From Neisseria montereyensis (lineage in GTDB: Bacteria > Pseudomonadota > Gammaproteobacteria > Burkholderiales > Neisseriaceae), in the NCBI RefSeq assembly GCF_024834045.1, contig NZ_JANUXW010000001.1:62001-126000 (forward strand): a stretch of DNA of 64,000 nt, in the 5' to 3' direction. This document shows, piece by piece, positions 59,965 to 64,000 of the stretch (position 1 is the stretch's first letter; the number at the start of each line of letters is the position of its first letter). Below the pieces are notes generated by a model, which saw only the letters and a program-made list of their open reading frames with translations, searched no databases and was not told the origin of the DNA. A program made the translations under genes and the position numbers.

Positions 59965-60381
59965 ATGCAGATAACATCAAAATGGTTGGACGGCAGTTGT
60001 TTTGTGGCGACAACCGAAAGTGGCCATAGTGTGGTGATGGAAGGCATGGCAGCCGAAGGGCATACCAAACGAGGGCCCAGCCCGATGGAAATGCTGTTAC
60101 TCGGTGTCGCCGGCTGTTCGAGTATCGACGTAGTGATGATTGCCGAGAAACAGCGGCAGGATATTGTCGATTGTCAGGCTACGGTAACGGCAAAGCGTGC
60201 CGACACGACGCCGCGTGTGTTCACCGAAATTCATATCCACTTTAAAGTGATTGGTCGCGATTTAAAAGAAAGTGCGATTGAAAAAGCCGTACAGATGTCG
60301 GCCGAGAAATATTGTTCGGCTTCGATTATGTTGGGCAAGGCTGCTAAAATATCGCATAGTTTTGAAATTGCCGCCGTTTGA
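59965..60381 (+). CDS. OsmC/Ohr-family peroxidase-like protein
   Basis: 138 residues. The two redox cysteines of the family appear in VAGCSSIDVVMI (about residue 51) and EKYCSASIML (about residue 116). It likely reduces organic hydroperoxides. Located 6 nt after the RraA-like gene, in the same operon. Confidence 0.9.
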   Translation: MQITSKWLDGSCFVATTESGHSVVMEGMAAEGHTKRGPSPMEMLLLGVAGCSSIDVVMIAEKQRQDIVDCQATVTAKRADTTPRVFTEIHIHFKVIGRDLKESAIEKAVQMSAEKYCSASIMLGKAAKISHSFEIAAV

Positions 60382-60750
60382 TTTTCTGCATTTCAAATCA
60401 TCAACATAATCAAGCAGGCCGTCTGAAAGCTTTTGCAGCATGATTGGCATGATTCGGGTATGATGGCTTTGATTTTTGAAGCAATTATTGTGATAGAGTC
60501 TTTCAGACGGCCTTAATGCCGTAAACCGGATGATGGTTTATAATTCGGCACCTATCGGATAACGCCATGCGGAAAATGGCAAGGGAAGCCGTTAAGCAGT
60601 TCCCTGTTATTGATTTTACCGCATGTTCTTTGGCTTAAAGCCTAACGGAATATTAAAGAAATTTTTATGATGTCGTATGCAACCGGATAAGGCGGTATTC
60701 GCTACTGCCTATCTGCTGTAACCGCCTACCAACAGGCAGAAAAAAATCGT
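60382..60750. other. Leader and promoter region of the GntR regulator
   Basis: 369 nt with two well-separated DUS copies (60418-60427 and 60501-60513, inverted), a perfect TATAAT at 60539-60544 with a poor -35, and about 200 nt of leader before ATG 60751. The leader contains GGCGGT/ACCGCC and CTGCC/GGCAG dyads near 60690-60740 that could form alternative hairpins. No open frame is supported. Confidence 0.5.
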
Positions 60751-61464
60751 ATGAGTGAAACCCTAGATTATTTGACTGAAGCGCCTACCATTTCGTCGAT
60801 ACTTGAAGAGCGCCATGATTCAGAGCTTTTCCGTGTGTATGCGGAAATTCTCGACGGCATTACCGACCATAAATTACGGCCGGGCCACAAACTGACCGAG
60901 TCCGATTTATGCCGCCGGATGATGTGTTCCCGCAGCACGGTACGCAGTGCGCTGTCTTTATTGGCACACGATAAAATTGTGGATTTGCAGCCAAACAGAG
61001 GGGCTTTTGTGCATGTGCCCGATGCCAAAGAAACACAAGATGTATTTAAAATGCGGGTGGCGTTGGAAGAAACCATTATCAATATGTTGTTGGACGAACC
61101 CGACTTGGCAGAGCGTACCCGCCCGCTTTATGAGTTGATAGAGCGGGAAGAAGCCGCTTTTAACCGTTCCGACCGTGTGAGTTGGAACCGTTTGTCCAAT
61201 GCATTCCATGTTGAATTGGCACGGTTATTGGATAACGATGTATTGCTGGGCATTGTTAACCGTTTATGCGCACGTTCGTCTTTGATTATCGCCGTATTCG
61301 ACGCACCGAAAGACCGTCTGCGCCATACTTATTGCGAGCACCGCGAGATTTTGGATTATTTGGTGGCGGGCAAAGGCACGAAAGCGCGGAATATGATGCG
61401 TAAACATTTGGCGGAATGTCAGGCACGACTGTTGCGTAAATTTGAGTTTGAGGATGAATTATAA
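60751..61464 (+). CDS. GntR-family (FadR/FCD type) transcriptional regulator
   Basis: 237 residues. The N-terminal winged helix (KLTESDLCRRMMCSRSTVRSALSLLAHDKIVDLQPNRGAFV) is GntR-like and the C-terminal FCD domain (from about 95) has ligand-pocket histidines, for example FHVELARL and TYCEHREIL. It may resemble the neisserial regulator GdhR, but I cannot confirm that. No target operon is adjacent. A DUS-pair terminator follows. Confidence 0.9.
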   Translation: MSETLDYLTEAPTISSILEERHDSELFRVYAEILDGITDHKLRPGHKLTESDLCRRMMCSRSTVRSALSLLAHDKIVDLQPNRGAFVHVPDAKETQDVFKMRVALEETIINMLLDEPDLAERTRPLYELIEREEAAFNRSDRVSWNRLSNAFHVELARLLDNDVLLGIVNRLCARSSLIIAVFDAPKDRLRHTYCEHREILDYLVAGKGTKARNMMRKHLAECQARLLRKFEFEDEL

Positions 61465-61504
61465 CGGGATAGCGGTTATATTTTTGCATGGTTCGGATTA
61501 TCAA

Positions 61505-61540
61505 AAGAGGCCGTCTGAAAATATTTTCAGACGGCCTCTT
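61505..61540. terminator. Bidirectional DUS-pair terminator
   Basis: AAGAGGCCGTCTGAAAA and its inverse make a strong stem between the convergent GntR gene and rpoD. Confidence 0.8.
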
Positions 61541-61565
61541 AATATCGCTTCAGCATGCCAACCTA

Positions 61566-63545
61566 TTAAGGCTGTTTGTTTTCTTCACTGTCCAAGAAGC
61601 TTTTCAGGCGGTCGCTTCGGGTCGGATGACGAAGTTTACGCAAGGCTTTGGCTTCGATTTGGCGGATGCGTTCGCGGGTTACGTCGAACTGTTTGCCCAC
61701 TTCCTCAAGCGTGTGGTCGGTATTCATGTCGATACCGAAGCGCATACGCAATACTTTGGCTTCACGCGGTGTTAGGCTTTCCAGCACTTCTTTGGTTACT
61801 TCGTGTAGGCTGGAATACATCGCGGCATCGGCCGGTGCGATATTGTTGAGGTCTTCGATAAAGTCGCCCAAATGTGAATCATCGTCGTCACCGATAGGGG
61901 TTTCCATCGAAATCGGCTCTTTGGCGATTTTCATGATTTTGCGGATTTTATCTTCGGGCATTTCCATCAATTCGGCCAATTTGGCAGAATCGGGGTCTTC
62001 ACCGTTTTCTTGCAGATATTGGCGCGAAATGCGGTTCATTTTATTGATGGTTTCAATCATGTGAACCGGAATGCGGATGGTACGCGCTTGGTCGGCAATC
62101 GAACGGGTAATGGCTTGGCGTATCCACCAAGTGGCATAGGTTGAGAATTTATAGCCGCGGCGGTATTCGAATTTGTCTACCGCTTTCATCAGGCCGATAT
62201 TGCCTTCTTGAATCAAGTCTAGGAATTGCAGGCCGCGGTTGGTGTATTTCTTGGCAATGGAAATCACCAAACGCAAGTTGGCCTGAATCATTTCTTGTTT
62301 GGCCGCAGCGGTTTCTTTTTCGCTGATGACCATGTTTTTATTGATTTCTTTCAGCTCTTCAATGGAAATGCGGGTTTCGGTTTCCATTGCAGCCAGTTCG
62401 GTTTGTTTTTCAACAATGGCATGGCGGAAGCGGTCGAGTGCGTCGCTCCATACTTTGCCTTTGGCAACTTCTTCTTCAACCCAATTCAAATTGGTGATTT
62501 GCGGTAAGAAGTAGTGAATGAAATAGTCTCTATCCATGTGAACACGGTCTAAACAGATATCGCGTATTTCACGTTCCAGTTTGCGGATATTGTCGACTTT
62601 TTCGCGCAGGCTGTTGCTCAGGCTTTCGATTTGACGGGTACCGAAGCGTACTTCCAATAGCTTGGATGCAATGGCATCGCGATATTTGAGGTATTCCTCA
62701 TGGCGGCTATCATGTTCGGATAGCGCGGCAATCATCTTGTCGTAGTCTGCTTGGATAAGGTCGAAGTGATCCAATACTTTTTGACGCAACTCGGCAAGGT
62801 TGGTAGCGGCAATGGCTTCGGCACTTTCTTCTTCTTCCTCTTCATCGTCGCTATCATCGTCGCTGTCGTCATCATCGTCGTCATTGGTTTCATTGTTGTC
62901 ACTGGTTGCAGCAGCAGGGGTAGTTTCCAAATGCCCCAAGCCCAATTCGTTCAGCAAAACCTCATTGGGGTCGATAATGGCTTCGACCACTTCGTCGACC
63001 TTGATTTCATCTTCGCGGATACGTTGGATGAGTTCGAGGATTTCGGCAATCGAACCCGGGCAGGCGGAAATAGCCTGAACCATGTTTTTCAGGGCATTTT
63101 CGATTTTTTTGGCGATAATGATTTCATCTTCGCGCGTGAGCAGGTCAACCTGTCCCATTTCACGCATATACATGCGCACGGGGTCGGTGGTGCGGCCGAA
63201 TTCGCTGTCTACGCTGGATAAGGCGGCTTCGGCTTCGGCTACGGCATCGTCGTCGGTAATCGCGGCGGTATTGTCGCTCATCAGCATTTCTTCGGCATCG
63301 GGCGCCTGTTCGGTCACTTGGATACCCAAGCCGGCAATCATGCTGACGATATTGTCGATTTGTTCGGCATCCGACATATCGTCCGGCAGCGCATCGTTGA
63401 TTTCCGAATAGGTAATATAGCCGCGCTCTTTGCCCATAATAATGAGCTGGCGTAAACGGGCCCGCTGCTCTTCGAGGGTCAGCGGGCGGGAATCGTCTTG
63501 CTCTTCATGTTCGTTATCACGGTTATCGGTATTTTGGTTAGACAT
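61566..63545 (-). CDS. rpoD: RNA polymerase primary sigma factor (sigma-70)
   Basis: 659 residues, housekeeping sigma. Region 1.2-2 has [11 protein letters not shown], region 2.4 [17 protein letters not shown], region 4.2 [35 protein letters not shown]. The start at 63545 (MSNQNTDN) is taken because homologues begin there; the open frame runs 39 codons further through the dnaG-rpoD gap. A stretch of Asp/Glu at about 219-243 lies in the non-conserved region. It lies 3' of dnaG on the minus strand, the usual macromolecular-synthesis pairing. Confidence 0.95.
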   Translation of the reverse strand: MSNQNTDNRDNEHEEQDDSRPLTLEEQRARLRQLIIMGKERGYITYSEINDALPDDMSDAEQIDNIVSMIAGLGIQVTEQAPDAEEMLMSDNTAAITDDDAVAEAEAALSSVDSEFGRTTDPVRMYMREMGQVDLLTREDEIIIAKKIENALKNMVQAISACPGSIAEILELIQRIREDEIKVDEVVEAIIDPNEVLLNELGLGHLETTPAAATSDNNETNDDDDDDSDDDSDDEEEEEESAEAIAATNLAELRQKVLDHFDLIQADYDKMIAALSEHDSRHEEYLKYRDAIASKLLEVRFGTRQIESLSNSLREKVDNIRKLEREIRDICLDRVHMDRDYFIHYFLPQITNLNWVEEEVAKGKVWSDALDRFRHAIVEKQTELAAMETETRISIEELKEINKNMVISEKETAAAKQEMIQANLRLVISIAKKYTNRGLQFLDLIQEGNIGLMKAVDKFEYRRGYKFSTYATWWIRQAITRSIADQARTIRIPVHMIETINKMNRISRQYLQENGEDPDSAKLAELMEMPEDKIRKIMKIAKEPISMETPIGDDDDSHLGDFIEDLNNIAPADAAMYSSLHEVTKEVLESLTPREAKVLRMRFGIDMNTDHTLEEVGKQFDVTRERIRQIEAKALRKLRHPTRSDRLKSFLDSEENKQP

Positions 63546-63681
63546 AAAAATGGATCTCGTTTGAAAACGGTTTAATGGGGAGCGGTCGTCTGAAACAATA
63601 AAAGGGTATTCTGCGGAACAGTATGTGATTCTTCGCAGCAGGGTTAGGTTTTCAGACGGCACATCTTTATCAATTCAATAT

Positions 63682-64000
63682 TTAGGGTTTGGCCGGTATC
63701 AGTAAAGCCAGCAGCAGTTTTTTTTCACTTTCGCTCAAACCGCTCTGCCGGTTTTTTTCTTTCAAAATTTCAATTTGGGCGTATTTTAACTCATTTAACA
63801 ACTTTTTCATGCCGATTCTGAAATTTTCACAATCTTCCGCGCTATCGCTCTCTAATGCTTCCGGCTCTTTCATGGCATTTTGGAAGATGCGGTTCACGGT
63901 GCTTTCATAGGGCGTACCGCGCATGTGTTCTAAAATTTGTGCGCTACCCGGTATCTGCGGCTGATTTTTAATCATTTCGGACAGATTGGCCAAACAGGCA
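63682..64000 (-). CDS. dnaG: DNA primase, C-terminal part (partial)
   Basis: The frame enters from the right edge and ends at 63682. The last ~105 residues are helical (RIGMKKLLNELKYAQIEILKEKNRQSGLSESEKKLLL), matching the C-terminal DnaB-interacting domain of primase. Located directly upstream of rpoD on the same strand, the classic dnaG-rpoD order. An earlier start within the window would be false; the gene continues past 64000. Confidence 0.85.
   Translation of the reverse strand, partial: ACLANLSEMIKNQPQIPGSAQILEHMRGTPYESTVNRIFQNAMKEPEALESDSAEDCENFRIGMKKLLNELKYAQIEILKEKNRQSGLSESEKKLLLALLIPAKP

Overview
The window is chromosomal DNA of a Neisseria or close Neisseriaceae relative. The best evidence is the dense scatter of the 10-mer GCCGTCTGAA, nearly always preceded by AG (the AG-DUS dialect of the neisserial DNA uptake sequence), with a few AT-preceded copies. 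Many copies form inverted pairs just after genes and double as intrinsic terminators. Several proteins (PurM, Fhs, HtrA, NagZ, RpoD, HldA) look, from memory, very close to meningococcal versions.

Layout. 1-2,600: the end of an unidentified gene, a lipoprotein with a lectin-like tail, and an AT-rich membrane-protein gene that looks imported. 2,600-10,600: EamA-type exporter, acnD (methylcitrate cycle), argG, a CinA-like protein, ETF-ubiquinone oxidoreductase. 10,600-15,350: a small coiled-coil protein, murJ, clpP, tig, and a tRNA-Arg/tRNA-Glu pair with its own promoter and terminator. 15,600-26,450: FMN glutamate-synthase-like protein, purM, AI-2E/PerM permease, a Pcm-family methyltransferase, free-Met-sulfoxide reductase, OmpA-like lipoprotein, a metal efflux pump with a divergent MerR regulator, fhs, patatin-like lipoprotein. 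26,450-30,500: a palindrome that looks like two fused insertion-sequence ends, then the cbb3 oxidase operon ccoNOQP behind a well-placed FNR site. 30,500-38,600: M61 peptidase, DUF1275 protein, DUF442-like phosphatase, hscA-fdx-iscX, NadR-like ATPase, and a decayed P2-like tail-gene remnant. 38,600-48,200: amino-acid ABC transporter, nth, lipoprotein HtrA, nagZ, ubiC-ubiA, pepA. 48,200-64,000: lptFG, fabH / cold-shock-DUF1294 / fabD, mnmC (oxidase part), pyrF, hldA, an AT-rich orphan gene, hldD, an RraA-like protein, an OsmC-like protein, a GntR regulator, rpoD, and the 3' end of dnaG.

Most of the window is core metabolism and envelope biogenesis. Genes that work together: hldA and hldD (LPS heptose), lptF/lptG (LPS export), murJ and nagZ (peptidoglycan), fabH/fabD (fatty acids), ccoNOQP and etf-QO with ubiA/ubiC (respiration and quinone), hscA/fdx/iscX (Fe-S clusters), tig/clpP (protein quality control). 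Accessory DNA is limited to the AT-rich genes at 1,037-2,491 and 57,727-58,221, the IS-end palindrome at 26,498-26,582 and the prophage scar at about 37,500-38,540. I found no CRISPR array, rRNA operon, intact phage or recognisable complete defence system. The least explained pieces are the two AT-rich orphan genes, and the best regulatory leads are the FNR, Fur-like and MerR-type sites.
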